A DNA stretch of 64,000 nucleotides from Sabethes cyaneus (GCF_943734655.1 NC_071354.1:32702847-32766846); one strand, 5' to 3'. Shown: positions 35,286 to 47,663, numbered from the stretch's first letter. The notes: generated by a model not told the origin, from the letters alone. Program-made: numbers and translations.

Positions 35286-36781
35286 GGATACAATTTCAAA
35301 TCTAATTGAGGTCAAGTTTTAAGTCCATTTGAATGCCCCATTTTAAGTCCTCTTTCAAGAGAAATGTAATTCCATTTTCAAGCATAAAACCAAGTCCACC
35401 TTCAAGTGGTATTTATCCTACAAGTCCAATTTCAAGACCAATGTAATGTCGTTTTTCAAGTTCAAATCAAACCCAGTTTCACCTCTGATCTTAAGTCCTA
35501 TTAGAGTCCAATTTTATGTTCTATTTTCAGTCTACTTGCCAGTAAAAATTCAAATCCAAATAAATTCTAATTTAATTCCAATCAGAGACGGTTCAATCAC
35601 TTTGACTCAATTTTGATTCTTTTGACCGTACCGGCTTAACAGGGCCAAATATGACAAAGTTATGAATGAGACATTTGTAGAACAGGTTATTATCTATAAT
35701 TTTTCTGAACAAAGTTTTGCTGTATCTTCTGTAGTTACAGCGCTATAATGATAGTATTTTATTAGTGACTAAATGCACTTTCATTTAGTCACTGATGAGT
35801 TACTAGCGTTGTAGCACCGTAACTACAAAAGACACACAAAAACTTTGTTCAGAAAAATTGTAGATTAGAACTATTTCTACAAATGTCCCATATATATCAT
35901 TGTCTTATTAGGCTCGGCTCAGACGGTACTGTCAAATGAATCAAAATGGAGTCAAAGTGATTGAACCATCCCTGATTCCAATTTTACCTCCGGATTCAAG
36001 TCTAATTTCAAATCTAATTGAGGTTCAATTTCAAGTCCATTTTGGTGTCCCGTTTTTAGTTTACGTTCACGTCAAATTTAATTCTAATCTAATGTAAAAT
36101 TTCAAGTCATATTTAGGTTCAACTTAATGTCCCATTTTAAATCAACTTTCGAGTCAAATTCCAATTCCAAACTTAAGTAAAATTCCAAGTATAATTTCAA
36201 GTCCCATTTTAAACCCAATTTAATTTATATCTAATTCCGTTTCTGATCTTCCTGAGTACTATTTAAGTCCTATTTCATTTCTGATTTAATGTCCCATTTT
36301 CATTCAATCAATCATTTTCAACCATTTTTCAAGTAAGAATCCAAGTCCAATTGAAGACTAATTTAATTCTAATTTCCCCTCCGATTTAATGTTAAATTTT
36401 AAATCTATTTGAGGTCTCATTTCAAGTCCATTTTAATGTCCCATTTTAAGTTCTCTTTCAAATGAAATATAATTCTATTCTCAGGTAAACATTGGATGTT
36501 AACTTTCAAGTCCTATTTAAATTCAATTTCAAGACCAATGTGGTGTCCCATTTTAAGCCCAATTTCATATTTAATTTATGTCCAATTTCAACTGTCCTCT
36601 TTAAAACCAATTTCATGTCCCATTTTAAGGCAACTCACAAATCCTAGTCCAATTGCAGTCTAATTTAATTCCCTTTTCACCTGCGATTTGAAGTCCAATT
36701 TAAGGTCTGTTTGAGGTTCAATTTTAAGTCTATTTTAATGTCCCATTTTGGGCCCATTTCAAGTCAAATTTATTTCCAACT
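35286..36781. repeat. Degenerate AAGTCCAATTTC satellite, left part
   Basis: Array of ~12-bp units such as TTTCAAGTCCAATTT and AATGTCCCATTTTAAGTCC. Interrupted by an hAT-type MITE (35583-35974) and then by the minisatellite element at 36782. Continues at 38640-38830 and 39955-41240. Confidence 0.8.
35583..35974. mobile_element. 392-bp palindromic hAT-type MITE
   Basis: Flanked by a perfect 8-bp duplication ATTCCAAT (35575-35582 and 35975-35982). The ends CAGAGACGGTTCAATCACTT and (inverse) CAGGGATGGTTCAATCACTT pair, and the arms stay complementary to a centre near 35785 (TGACTAAATGCACTTTCATT). CAGRG termini plus an 8-bp duplication are typical of the hAT superfamily. Non-coding. Confidence 0.85.
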
Positions 36782-38633
36782 AGAGGACCCGGCGCGCGTT
36801 GCTACGCCATTCTAAAAAGGGGGTACATGCATAATCCTGAAGATTTGATTAATTGTAATCTTTCAACCAAGAGCTTTCTTTTTGACAACCCAAGATATTC
36901 CTAAATCATGCCGCAAATTTCTAATCCAACGCGTCAGAATTTGTGACTCGAGCAGCAAGTCCAACGTAACGATTTGGGTTTTATTACCAACCCTTAAAAT
37001 GGTAATGTTGGCAAAATCGTAATAAAATATCACTGCAGTTCGATTGAAATCAGTTGAAAACTGGTCAGAAACCATAAACTTAGTGTAATCTCAACATTAT
37101 TTTCTTCATATTTTCATTTCAACGATGTATTTTCTCTTCAATTTTGTTTTTAAAATAAGTACTTACTTACTTACAAAAATAAGTATCTTACTTTTATTTA
37201 ATTTGACCCATTATCTAGGCTTCACCGATTTATTCTTAACAATTTTGTTCCAAATTTATCTTATATTTTAGTATGGACGGCAACACTCGCGACTTCGATT
37301 ACTTTTTGAATATTGCAAAAAATTCTGTTTAATTTGTATGAGAGCCCACCCCCTTCCAGAGGGGAGAGGAATCTCAATACGCCATAGAAAAAAAATTTTG
37401 CCTCCAGTAGCCCCCAAATTCATTTGCTTGATTAATAGTCGTGTTATGGGAAAATTTGTGTTTTATTTGTATGGGAGCCCCCCTCTTAGAAGAAGGAGGT
37501 TTCTCAATCTACCATAGAAAAAAAAATTCTACCTCCAGAAACCTTCACATGCCAAATTTGGTTCCATTTGCTTGCTTAGTTCCCGAGTTATAAAGAAATT
37601 TGTGTTTCATTTGTATGGGAGCTCCCCTTCTAGAGGGGGAGGGGTCTCAAACAACCATAGAAAAAAATCCTGTCTTTAGAAACCCCCACATGCCAAATTT
37701 GGTTCTACTTACTTGATTAAAAGTCAAGTTATGAGAAAATTTTGATTTTATTTGTATGGGAGCCCCCCCTCTTAGAGCAAGGAGGGTTCTCAATATACCA
37801 TAGAAAAAATTTCTGCCTCCAAAATCCTTCACATGCTAAATTTGGTTCCATTTGCTTAATTAGTTCCCGAGTTATAAAGAAATTTGTGTTTCATTTGTAT
37901 GGGAGCCCCCCCCCCTTCTAGAGGAGGAGGGGTCTCAAACAACCGTAGAAAAAAATTCTGTCTCTAGAAACCTCCACATGCCAAATTTGGTTCCATTTGC
38001 TTGATTAATAGTCAAGTTATGAGGAAATTTTGGTTTTATTTGTTTGGGACCCCCCCCCTCATAGAGAAAGGAGAGTTCTCAATCTACCATAGAAAAAAAT
38101 TCTGCCTCCAATAACCTTCATATGCCAAATTTGGTTCCATTTGCTTGATTGGTTCCCGAGTTAAAAAGAAATTTGTGTTTCATTTGTATGGGAGCCCCCC
38201 CCTTCTAGAGAAGGAGGGGTCTCAAACAACCAAAGAAAAAAATCTTGTCTCTTGCAACCCCCACATGCCAAATTTGGTTTCATTTGCTTGATAATTAGTC
38301 AAGCTATGAGGAAATTTGTGTTTTATTTGTATGGAAGCCCCCCCTCTTAGAGGAAGCAAGGATCTCAATCCACCATAGAAAAAAAATCTCCTACTAAAAA
38401 CCTTTATGTGCAAAATTTGGTTCCATTTGCTCCATTAGTTTCCGAGTTATGCAGAAATTTGTGTTTCATTTGTATGGGAGCCCCCCTTTTTAATGGGGGG
38501 AGGGGCCTCAAACCATGCTAACAACATTCCTCACATCATACGCAATGTGTATGCCAAGTTTCATCAAAATCCGTCGAGTGGTTTGTGAGTCTATACCGGA
38601 CACACGAACAGCATTTCATTTTTATATATATAG
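36782..38633. mobile_element. GACCCGGC-start element with ~145-bp internal tandem units
   Basis: Starts GACCCGGCGCGCGTTGCTAC, holds a 500-bp AT-rich lead, then CGGCAACACTCGCGA and about eight minisatellite units (37330-38500). It ends GTCGAGTGGTTTGTGAGTCT, ACCGGACACACGAACAG and ATATATATAGATTT. A start of this type followed by a TATATAGATT end recurs in many arthropod repeats; the class is not assigned. No target duplication seen. The only frames are repeat translation. A second start-like sequence (CTAGCTGACCCAGCC) is at 43617. Confidence 0.65.
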
Positions 38634-38639
38634 ATTTCA

Positions 38640-38830
38640 TCTCTGATAGGACTTGAGCAAAGGACTTGAGTTATTTAAGTCCAATTTCATGTCCAATTTA
38701 ATGTCCCTAAAGTTTAATTTCGTATCGAATTTTGAATAAAATTTCCAATCCAAGTCTCAAGTCCTATTGAAGTTCAATTTAATGTCATATTTTAACTCAA
38801 TTCCAGTTTGATTTAAGCCCAATTTCATTT
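38640..38830. repeat. AAGTCCAATTTC satellite, short block
   Basis: Same ~12-bp units as 35286-36781, resumed after the element at 36782-38633. Confidence 0.7.
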
Positions 38831-38960
38831 CCGATCTCGACACTAGCACTTCGAGGTACGATGCTGGTCTAACAAGTCAGTTTGTTCGAATCTCGGCTGG
38901 ACCAAGTCAGTAGGATTGTGGCTAATTTTCCTGTAGGGTAAGACTGTCCAGAACGCACCG
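38831..38960 (+). mobile_element. tRNA-derived SINE fragment (family 2)
   Basis: GGTACGATGCTGGTCTAACA, then B box GTTCGAATC at 38884-38892, then CTCGGCTGGACCAAGTCAGT and AGGATTGTGGC. The segment from B box to AGGATYGT recurs inverted at 44440-44510. A tRNA-like 5' part without a complete cloverleaf, so not a tRNA gene. Confidence 0.6.
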
Positions 38961-39954
38961 GCGGGGTAGAATGGCCCATGCTATTAATTGATTAAAAACG
39001 CGGAAACTATTTGGTAAAATTATGAATGCGCATTTTATTTTGGTGTAAAACAAACCAATTCATAATTGTGTAGAATGTAAAAGCATCAAGCATAGCCACA
39101 TCCAATAAAAACAAACGATTATTCGCGATCTCATTCCATATGTAAGAAATCACGGTTTTCTCTTAAGCTTTTACCACTAGTCGGTATGCAAATTTCATAA
39201 TAAATACAGTCTATCTAATTGATATACTGTCATACTCGATGATTCATCACAAAAACGGCATTAACTAGGCATATCATATATTGCAAAAAACTTCAAAATA
39301 CAAAACAGGGGTAGAATGCATCACAGCGGGATCGAACAGTTATAAAATATTTTTAATTTGCAGGACATCTTTTGTTTCGGATTATTTATTAAAAATGTAG
39401 CAATATTATGTATTGTATGGGACTTAAAATTTGCCTTAAACCTAATTGTACATTGTTCAACTTATAATATTTCATCACGCAACAGTTGGAGAAAAGTAGA
39501 TGATTAAATTTTATTGCCAATTATGTTGAGATATGAACCCATTGTATCCCAGCAAACAAGCGTTTGTAACAAACGCTATAACGAACGCTTCCGCCATTGC
39601 AGCAGCTTAGTTTTAGGAGTTTATACAACACGTAATTGAATGTAAATTTTTTGGTTGCGTTTAACGTCTAGCTGGGCAAACTTGGTGCGTTTTGTCCACG
39701 GGCCTTGGCGTTCTGCCTCACATAACAAAATAACAAAAAATACTGGTTTTTGTTAGGAAATTTCACCAGGAGTAAGTGTAGAATAGATCCTAAAGTCTTC
39801 TAGAAGTTGAAAAACGTGGAGCAAACACGCCGTTGCTCTGCAAAATGATGTTTTGCTTAAGCGGTGCATTCTGCACCACTTTACCCTACTCTTTTAGCCG
39901 GCTGCGAAATCTGTCGATAAAGAAGGGTCGAGCCTTTGAAAGACCTTTAAACCC
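38961..39954. other. AT-rich DNA, no gene seen
   Basis: No coding signal. Near 39540-39600 there is a local inverted repeat around AGCGTTTGTAACAAACGCT. The rest shows nothing recognisable. Confidence 0.4.
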
Positions 39955-41240
39955 AAGGCTTGGCTTTGTTGTGTTGTTCATCTCCGGTCTCAAGTCCAAT
40001 TTCAAGTCGAGATTCAAGTGCAATTAGCTCCAATTGAACTTTAATAGTTAAATGTCCCACTTCAAAGCCAATTTAAAGTCCAATTTCAATGTAAGTTCAA
40101 TTCGAAGATCAATGTGGTGTCAAATTTAAAGTAAAATTTCAAACTCAATTCTAAGCTCTTTAGTTCCAATTTTCGTTCCAACTTCAGGCCCAATTTCAAA
40201 TCTAATTGAGGTCCAATTTCAAGTCCATTTTAATATCCCTTTGTCAGTGCACGTTCATGTTAAATTTAAGTTTATTTTACAGTGAAACTACGAGTCAAAT
40301 TACAAGTCATTTTTATGCCCAATTTATGTCGAGCATTTTAATTCCAAATTACAAGTCTAATTTCAAGTCGCATCTCAAGTCCTATTTAAGTCCAATTTCA
40401 CCTCCGATTTCAAATCCAATTTAAAGCTAATTTAAAGTTCAATTGCAAAACTTATTAAGGTCCACATTCATGTTTATTTTAATGTTTAAGTTATATTGCC
40501 AATCCAATTTCGAGTCCTATTCAAGTCCATTAGACTTGTAGCCTAATCAAATGTTCCATTTGAAGCCCACTTTCAAATCTAATGTATGTCCAAATTCTTC
40601 TCTGATTTCAAGTCCAATTCAATGTCCCATTTTAAGCTTCACAAATCACAAATAAAAATCCAAGTCAAATAAAAATTAAAGTCTAATTTATTCCACAATT
40701 TACATCCGCTTTCAAGTTTTCTGAAAAATCCAATTCTAATTGAGATCTAATTTCATGTTCAATTGAATGTCCCATTTTCAGTCCACCTTCAAGTCAATTT
40801 TAATTCAAACTTCAAGTAAATTTTCAAGACTAATTACGTCCTATTTAATCTAATTTCATGGCCATTGTAATGTTCTGTTTTCAGCTAAATTTCAAGTCTA
40901 ATTTATGTCCAATTTCATTTCTGATCTGAAGTCTTATATAAAACCAATGTAAGTCCTATTTCAAATGCAATTTGATTTCAAATCAAATTCCAATCTCCAA
41001 TTTGGTGTCAAATTCAATTCCAATTTAAAGTCGAATTTATTTTATGAAAATTAAAATTCAATATAAGTCCAGTTTGAAGTCCAATTTTATGTCAAATTTT
41101 AAGTATAATTTCAAGATCAACATTAAGTCTACACCAAAGACCATTTTTGATGTCTGATTTCAAGTCCAACTTTAACTCAAATTTCATTTCCAATGTCAAA
41201 TTTAATTTCAAATCCAGTTTTACATTTACTTTTTGAAATA
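39955..41240. repeat. AAGTCCAATTTC satellite, right part
   Basis: Continuation of the ~12-bp array (TTTCAAGTCCAATTTAAAG and similar) up to the single-copy DNA before the chitin-binding gene. Confidence 0.8.
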
Positions 41241-41586
41241 CTACTTTCTTTTCAAATCTGTTACGCATATCGCATGGAAGATGTGTCGTGGATTAAAGTA
41301 TCACTTCTCGGAAAATCTCACAAAAATTCACAGAAACAAACAAACAAACAAACAATTGTTTCGGAGCTTTGTAAACATCAGAGCAAAAAGTCGAGAGAGA
41401 AATATCCAGTGGAACTATATCTCAGCTCAATTCAAAAGATAACACCAAAATAAACATTCCCAGCCCAAACCTTTCTCTAGTAAGTACACACAAAACGAAC
41501 GACTAAATCTGTGCTTCCGCGTACTGCGAACAGTTCCAGTGAATTGTTTTGTACTTTCAACGGTAAACATCGTCTTTCAGGTTTTG

Positions 41587-41620
41587 TATAAATTCGCATT
41601 TATTATATGGACCACGCAGT
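41587..41620 (+). promoter_or_regulatory. Core promoter of chitin-binding protein gene
   Basis: TATAAAT at 41587-41593 and an initiator-like GCAGTG with +1 A at 41618, exactly 31 bp downstream, the canonical insect spacing. The 5' UTR would be 39 nt to ATG 41657. Confidence 0.65.
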
Positions 41621-41656
41621 GTGGATTGATCTTTCGCGTGTGAACGAGCTTTAAAG

Positions 41657-42286
41657 ATGAACCTACTAAAGTTTCCACTTCTGCTAACAGTGCTGATTAG
41701 TTTGGCTGGTCATAAACCCAGCAGTGGCCACCTGCTAGTCCAGGAACCCTCGATATGGTGTGACCCACTCAGCCCGCTGCCGTTTCCACTGGAGACACTT
41801 TGCGAAGGAAAGAAACACAGCGTGTGGTACTACGTTGAAGACTGCTGCAACCGAGCCTTCGTGTGTGAGCTAGGAATACCATTCATCATGCCCTGTTTTC
41901 CCGGATTTGCGTACAGTCACGTGGCTAAGCACTGCATTAGGCTGGAAGGCGATGTATGCCCCGTTGGAGGTCCAGAAAATTTTGATCCCCATGCGACAAC
42001 TACCATTCCGTCGGTTACAACCACCCCCAGTACCATCGAGCCAACGAGGACGACGACGGCGGAGCCGCCATCGACGGAAACAACAACATTGCTGACCACC
42101 AGCGTCACTGAAGATTGGCTCTGTCAAACCGTTGCTAATGGGAAAGTTGCGCATCCGAGTGATTGTTCGCGATACGTGGACTGCAAGGATGGCATTTCAA
42201 CGGTTCACGAATGTCCCCAAGGTTATATCTTCTATCAACCGTTTGCCGCCTGTATGCCCGGAAATGTTAACACCTGTCAGTTGTAG
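41657..42286 (+). CDS. Secreted protein with two CBM14 (peritrophin-A) domains
   Basis: 209 residues in one exon. Residues 1-24 form a signal peptide. Domain 1 (49-101) has cysteines at 49, 64, 70, 80, 93 and 101; domain 2 (156-207) at 156, 170, 176, 186, 199 and 207. From the second cysteine on, spacing is identical in both (5, 9, 12, 7) and fits the chitin-binding type-2 pattern. Domain 1 has two extra cysteines (35 and 63) that could form a further disulfide. A Thr/Ser/Pro linker at about 112-150 is mucin-like and a likely O-glycosylation site. Such proteins bind chitin in the peritrophic matrix or cuticle; which of these cannot be told from sequence. ATG is chosen because it opens the signal peptide 39 nt after the predicted start site. 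No AATAAA was found close downstream. Opposite-strand frames are shadows. Confidence 0.9.
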   Translation: MNLLKFPLLLTVLISLAGHKPSSGHLLVQEPSIWCDPLSPLPFPLETLCEGKKHSVWYYVEDCCNRAFVCELGIPFIMPCFPGFAYSHVAKHCIRLEGDVCPVGGPENFDPHATTTIPSVTTTPSTIEPTRTTTAEPPSTETTTLLTTSVTEDWLCQTVANGKVAHPSDCSRYVDCKDGISTVHECPQGYIFYQPFAACMPGNVNTCQL

Positions 42287-42289
42287 AGA

Positions 42290-44160
42290 ATGTTTCAAGT
42301 AAAAAAACAAGAAGAAGATAAAGCAACAAACAAGATTTCACTCTGAATCCCACTTAACCGATTTCAAGTGAGCATCAGATTCAATTATTTTATACAGTAG
42401 GTGTTATTCGCTTTTCAGCATTACCTGCTAGTTGGTAGCAGATTTTCCCAGCACCTCGCCGGCTGTGGATACTGTTCGAGTGAGCACTGTGTGTGTATGT
42501 GTGTGTGCGTTGGCATGTTCACCACTTCAGCAGCAAGTGAAGAGATCTAAACGCTAACAAAAGAAATTCCTTAGGGCGGTCTTCTTGCTTTTCTCCGGCG
42601 TCAGCTATGAATGCCGTTTGCCGAGCTGCCGTTCAAGCTGCAACTGAAAGCTGAGAACCACTTTCACAATAGTTTCCCGAACGCCGACCGAATGGTGGAA
42701 GGTAGTGATTTATGGCACTGGGTCATGCCGATGAAAGCGATATGTCTTTCTGGATCCTTTGTCTTTGCGGCAAGCATTCGGAAGTGGGTGGTTGCGATAA
42801 TGGAGTCTTGGAATTTCTCACGGATTATGAAACGGCACCGGCAGCTGCCATGCCACTACCGGAGAACGAAGGTCGGTACGGGGCGGTGCGGTGTGGCGAC
42901 CTTCTAATGGAGACGCATGATGTTTCATTAGTATGATAAAGTAGAGCATCATCATTCAAAAATTCCATTCGAACTAAACGATAAAATCCATACTGCAGAG
43001 AACCATTCCACAACCGGATCGATTGCATTGCATTGGCTCTCGGGTGTTTAGTTTCTGGAAAGTTAAACTGCTGACGGCATGACATACAGTCAGCGTCAGT
43101 ATTCGACACACCGGCGTAAACCATTTGGCTGCAGTCAAGATGTTTTATGATTCCGTAACATTTGCTCAAACGACAGAGTGTCAGTTGCTCTGAAGGAACA
43201 AATCGACACTTTCACCCAATGGATGTGTGTCTCTGTGTGTGTGTGTGGGGGGGATCGAATATCGTATCATATTTCTTGCCACCAAGTGCTACCGAGTCGT
43301 TACTGTTATTATTATTATTAAAGTGGGCACCGATATTATGAAGAATCGGATCGAAACCCGAATCGAGCCGGTCGGTGCCAATGGTTTTGATAGAGGGATA
43401 ATATTTTTACGATCTCCAATAACCGTATACACACTCACACACACGCTGCTACTGGCAATTTCTAGTTTTATCAGATGGTTTGGCTTTCATTTTGTCCGTC
43501 TGTCTGGGACAAAAAGCGATGAATGAATGATTTTATTGGATTTTCTGTTATTTTTTTTATATTCAAGCAAACCTGAATCAGTTTTATTTAGGATTCAACT
43601 TGATTTATAGAAGTACTAGCTGACCCAGCCGATTTTATCCAGCTGCTGTTTCTTTTCACGTTGTGGGTTAGAGATGAAACGAAACTTTCACCAAAACTGT
43701 CATGAGGGGGACGCACGGTTATTTGTACCCTCTGCGTTATTCACAAAAAGGGCCAAAAATGAAAAACAAAATGTTCTTACCTAATAACTACATTAGGAGG
43801 TTAGGCTTTAGCCTAGTGGTAAGCCTCTAGAAGCCTGTAGAAGGTCAGTTTTTTTCTAAGGCCCAAACCTCGCAAATTTTTAATAGGAACGTGCATTTCA
43901 TTTACGGCTAAGGTAAGGGTCCATAATCGTACAGGTTAGGTTTACTCAGTTTATGGATCCATTAAAAAAAGTCAGATAGCTTCAGGTATAATTTGTCGAT
44001 TCGTTCAACTTGCTATCGACTATTGCTACGTTTTTTCTTTTTACTTCAGATTATTTTTACTTTTTACTTCAAATTTTGGGTGAAAACTCTTTCAAAAACT
44101 CGGAAAATTTAAACGTTGACATGTTTTTAGCTTTTATTTCCATTTTTTAGAAAATTATTT
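42290..44160. other. Non-coding DNA downstream of chitin-binding gene
   Basis: 42290-43550 is fairly complex, GC-moderate sequence with frames up to 114 codons but no recognisable product. It includes short TG runs near 42490 and 43230. At 43617 CTAGCTGACCCAGCCGATTT resembles the start of the element at 36782. 43800-44160 is AT-rich. No gene can be supported. Confidence 0.4.
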
Positions 44161-44164
44161 AATT

Positions 44165-44650
44165 TTTTATAACGGTAGATTTTACAATCAACGGAACGTG
44201 CTACTCGACCCATAGTTGCTGATACAATCGACGGAGGGGAGGGGACGGTAGAAGAAAGTAATGGATCAAACGTGTTTATAGTATCCGAATGGAGTGGGAC
44301 AAGATGTGAAGAGGATAGATCGGAAAATTAGATAAAGGAGCGTCAACAAGCAAAGCCATGGGTATAAACGTCCAGTTGAGAACTTGACCCTTCTTTATCG
44401 ACAAACTTCGCAGCCGGCTATTAGAGTAAAGGACAATTACGGGGTTAGTACAACGATCCTACTGACTTTATAGCAGCACCTCCCAGCCGAAATTCGACCC
44501 CGTACCGGGTCATTGAAGCAACGCTTAAGTAAGTATGTTTACCGTTCCTCTTTACCTTCCTCCTCCTGGGAGGAGAGTTCGGCTTCGTATCCACCTATAA
44601 TTGCCTTCCATTAAACCATGGTTCGATCAGCGGATCCCCCAGCTTGGGTA
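44165..44650. mobile_element. ACAATCGACGG family copy plus SINE family 2 fragment
   Basis: GATTTTACAATCAACGGA and GATACAATCGACGGAGGGGA, followed by GGTAGAAGAAAGTAATGGAT and GTATCCGAATGGAGTGGGA, match 13990-14150 and 35160-35280. At about 44440-44510 the inverse of CGAATTTCGGCTGG...GTCAGTAGGATCGTTG matches the SINE at 38831. GTTCCTCTTTACCTTCC (44543) has an inverse partner at about 44647-44661. Confidence 0.5.
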
Positions 44651-44867
44651 AAGAGGAACGATGCACATCTATCTTCTTATTTATATAAGAGGCTTATGTC
44701 TGTACCGAAAACCAGGTCTCTTACAGGACGTCATAAGAGGCTTATCGGTAACTAAAAACAGGTCCCTGACAGGACGTCATGCTTTCGTAGCAATAGGTTG
44801 TATTCTCTGTCACCTCACTGGTCAACTGCTGCACTGTTCAATTGCTCAACTGGTTGACTAGACTGCT

Positions 44868-46826
44868 CAACAGGGCAGGGCGGTTAGACTGCTCGATTTG
44901 ATTGCTCGACTGGTTTGCTTAACTGAACTGCTTGACTGAACTGTTCTATTCGACATCCCGACTCAACTGGTTGATTGGGCAGATCGACTTGACTGCTTGA
45001 CTGAACAGCTCGATTTAACTGGTCGAGTGGACTACTCGACTTAACTACTCGATTCGACTGCTTGACACATTTGCTTGACTTACTACTCGACCGGATTGCT
45101 CGACTTAACTGCACGATTGAACTGCTCCACTGAACTGTTCGATTCGACTGCTCGACTGGACTGCTTGACTGAAGAGCATGATTTATCTACTTGACTAGAT
45201 TGGTCGACTCAAATGTTCGATTCGGCACTCGATTCAACTGCTTGATTCAGCTGTTTGATTCCACTGGTCGACTGGACTACTCGACTCAACTACTCTACTC
45301 GACTGCTCAAATGAACTTCTTGACTCAACTACTCGATTGGACTATTCGAATCGGCTGCTCGACTCAACTGCTCAACCCGATAGCTCGATTCAACTGCTCG
45401 ACTAGACTACTCGATTTGATTGCTCGACTTATCTGACAGCTTGATTCAATAGCTCGACTAGACTACTCGACTTAGCCACTTAACCCGACTACTTAACTCA
45501 ACTGCTTGACTTAACTGTTTGATTCGATGGCTCGATTCAACTGTTCGACTGGACTACTCGACTCAACTGCTTGACTCAACTGTTCGACTTTACTGCTCGA
45601 CTGAACCGTTTGACACGACTGCTCGACTAGACTGCTCAACTCAATTGCTCGACTAGACTAGACTACTCGATTCAACTGCTCGACTGAACTACTCGACTCA
45701 ACTGCTCGAATGAACTGCTTGACTCAACTACTCGATTGGACTATTCGAATCGGCTGCTCGACTCAACTGCTCAACCGGATAGCTCGATTCAACTGCTCGA
45801 CTAGACTACTCGATTTGATTGCTCGACTCATTCGATAGCTTGATTCAACAGCTCGACTAGACTGCTCGACATAACTGCTCGACTTAGCCACTTAACCCGA
45901 CTACTCGACTCAACTGCTTGACTTAACTGTTTGATTCGATGGCTCGATTCAACTGCTCGACTGGACTACTCGACTCAACTGTTCAACTTAACTGCTCGAC
46001 TGAACCGTTTGACACGGCTGCTCGACTAGACTGCTCAACTCAACTGCTCGACTAGACTAGACTATTCGATTCAACTGTGCGACTAGACTACTCGATTCTA
46101 CTGCTCGACTGGACTGCTCGATTAAAATGCTCGACTCGACTGCTTGGTTGAACTGCCGAACTCGATTGCTCGACTCAACTGCGCGGCTGGACTGCTTGAC
46201 TGAACAGCTTGATTTAACTGCTCGACTAGACTGCTCGATTTGACTGCTCGACTGAACTGCTTGACTTCTGTTTGATTCGACAGCTCGACTTAACTGCTCG
46301 ATTCAACTGCTCGACTGGACTACTCGACTCAAATGCTCGACTGGATTACTCGACTCGACAGCTCGACTCGATTGCTCGACTCAGCTGCTCAATTGGACCA
46401 CTCGACTCAACTGCTCGAATAACCCGTTCGACTGGACTACTTGACTCAACTGCTCGATTCGACTACTCGAATGAACTGCTTAACTTGACTACTCGAATGA
46501 ACTGCTCGACTCAACTGTTCAACTTAACCGCTTGACCCGACTACTTGACTGAATCATTCGATTCGACTGCTCGACTCAAGTGCTCGACTAGAAAATTCAA
46601 TTCAACTGCTCGACTGGACTACTCGACTTAATTGCTCGCTTAAACTGCTCGACTTGACTGCTCGATTCAACTACTCGACTTGACTGCTCGATTCAACTGC
46701 TCGACTCCACTGCTCGACCGTACTGCTCGACTAGACTGCTCGATTTAACTGCTCGACCCAACTGCTTGACTCGATTGCTTGATTCGACTGCTCGACTCGC
46801 ATGCTCAACTCGATTGCTTGTCGCGA
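44868..46826. repeat. ~2-kb decamer satellite, CTGCTCGACT
   Basis: About 195 degenerate copies of a 10-bp unit (ACTGCTCGACTCAACTGCTCG and variants), with TCGA at most units. A higher-order duplication of about 399 bp is visible: CGATTGGACTATTCGAATCG occurs at about 45334 and again at about 45733, with the following 350 bp matching in order. Open frames (Asp/Ser/Thr/Arg/Leu repeats) are artefacts. Confidence 0.93.
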
Positions 46827-46954
46827 TATCATATGGTCGGTATTAAATCAGACCGGTCTGATTATTTTAATCAAACTACATAAATGTTGCAAACAGCCAG
46901 AAGTTTTTATTCAGTTGAATAAAATCCAATACGACCATAAAAACTATTTGTTTC

Positions 46955-47663
46955 AATTGATGAAGGGACGGTAGGGGAAAAAGAAATGAAAATTTTTTGG
47001 TGAAGGAGGGGAAGAGCGGAAATATATATGTATATATGTATGACCGCATTTCAAGGTCAAGACTAAAAACTTGAGATTAGTCTATTACATAGGAACGGGG
47101 CCTTCCCTCGAAAACCCGCGCCGAGAAACGCGGCTAACACACGCTGACAGACGAACAAGTCGTAAGGGCCGGCACAGTGTCGTCGTCCTGAAAGTAAATA
47201 GTAGTTAGCAATTGCAACTGCAATTGATGCAGGAAGCGGCACAATATGTGTCGATAACCCAACCAACACGCGTCGCTATTCTTGAGAAGTGGATTTTGCG
47301 GTCTCCTTTTGTCCAGCGCCTCTATGGTTCAAAGGTACAAGTACCAGCGAACCACATGCCCTGGCGGGTGTTGTGGGTTCGAATCCGGTTGTAATCTCAG
47401 ATTATAACTTGGTTCGACTCACGCACCTTCCAGCATTGGACAAAAGGAAGGAGTCAAAATGACTACTTGTCAAGCATAGCTACCAATACCCCCCCCCCCC
47501 CCTTCCTTTCCGCTCTTCCCCTCCTTCACCAAAAAATTTTCATTTCTTTCCCCAACCGTCCCTTCATCAATTGTAGAACCATCGTTTCAAAAAAAATATT
47601 AATATATATGTATGACCGCATTTCAAGGTCAAGACTAAAAACTTGAGATTAGTCTATTTGTTT
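46955..47663 (+). mobile_element. tRNA-derived SINE-like element with inverted arm (best copy)
   Basis: The core at 47309-47460, bounded by CCTTTTGTCCA and TGGACAAAAGG, has a perfect A box TGGTTCAAAGG (47325-47335) and B box GGTTCGAATCC (47376-47386), 40 nt apart. A tail follows: C-run, TTCCGCTCTTCCCCTCCTTC, ATCAATTGTAGAACCATCG, TTTCAAAAAAAATATTAATA and ATGACCGCATTTCAAGGTC. The left part (46955-47025) is an inverted copy of the tail. A direct copy of TATGACCGCATTTCAAGG plus ACTAAAAACTTGAGATTAG lies at 47039-47087 and 47608-47660. Internal Pol III promoter, no coding capacity. Other copies: 4681-5106 and 15526-18062. Confidence 0.75.

Noticed and set aside
42611..42936. Overlapping 98- and 74-codon frames downstream of the chitin-binding gene as a second gene
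   Set aside because: Two frames over the same bases, no signal peptide, domain or splice support. A real small gene cannot be excluded but is not supported.
44868..46826. CRISPR-like array, because of regularly spaced short repeats
   Set aside because: There are no conserved direct repeats separated by unique spacers. It is a continuous degenerate decamer satellite in an animal genome.
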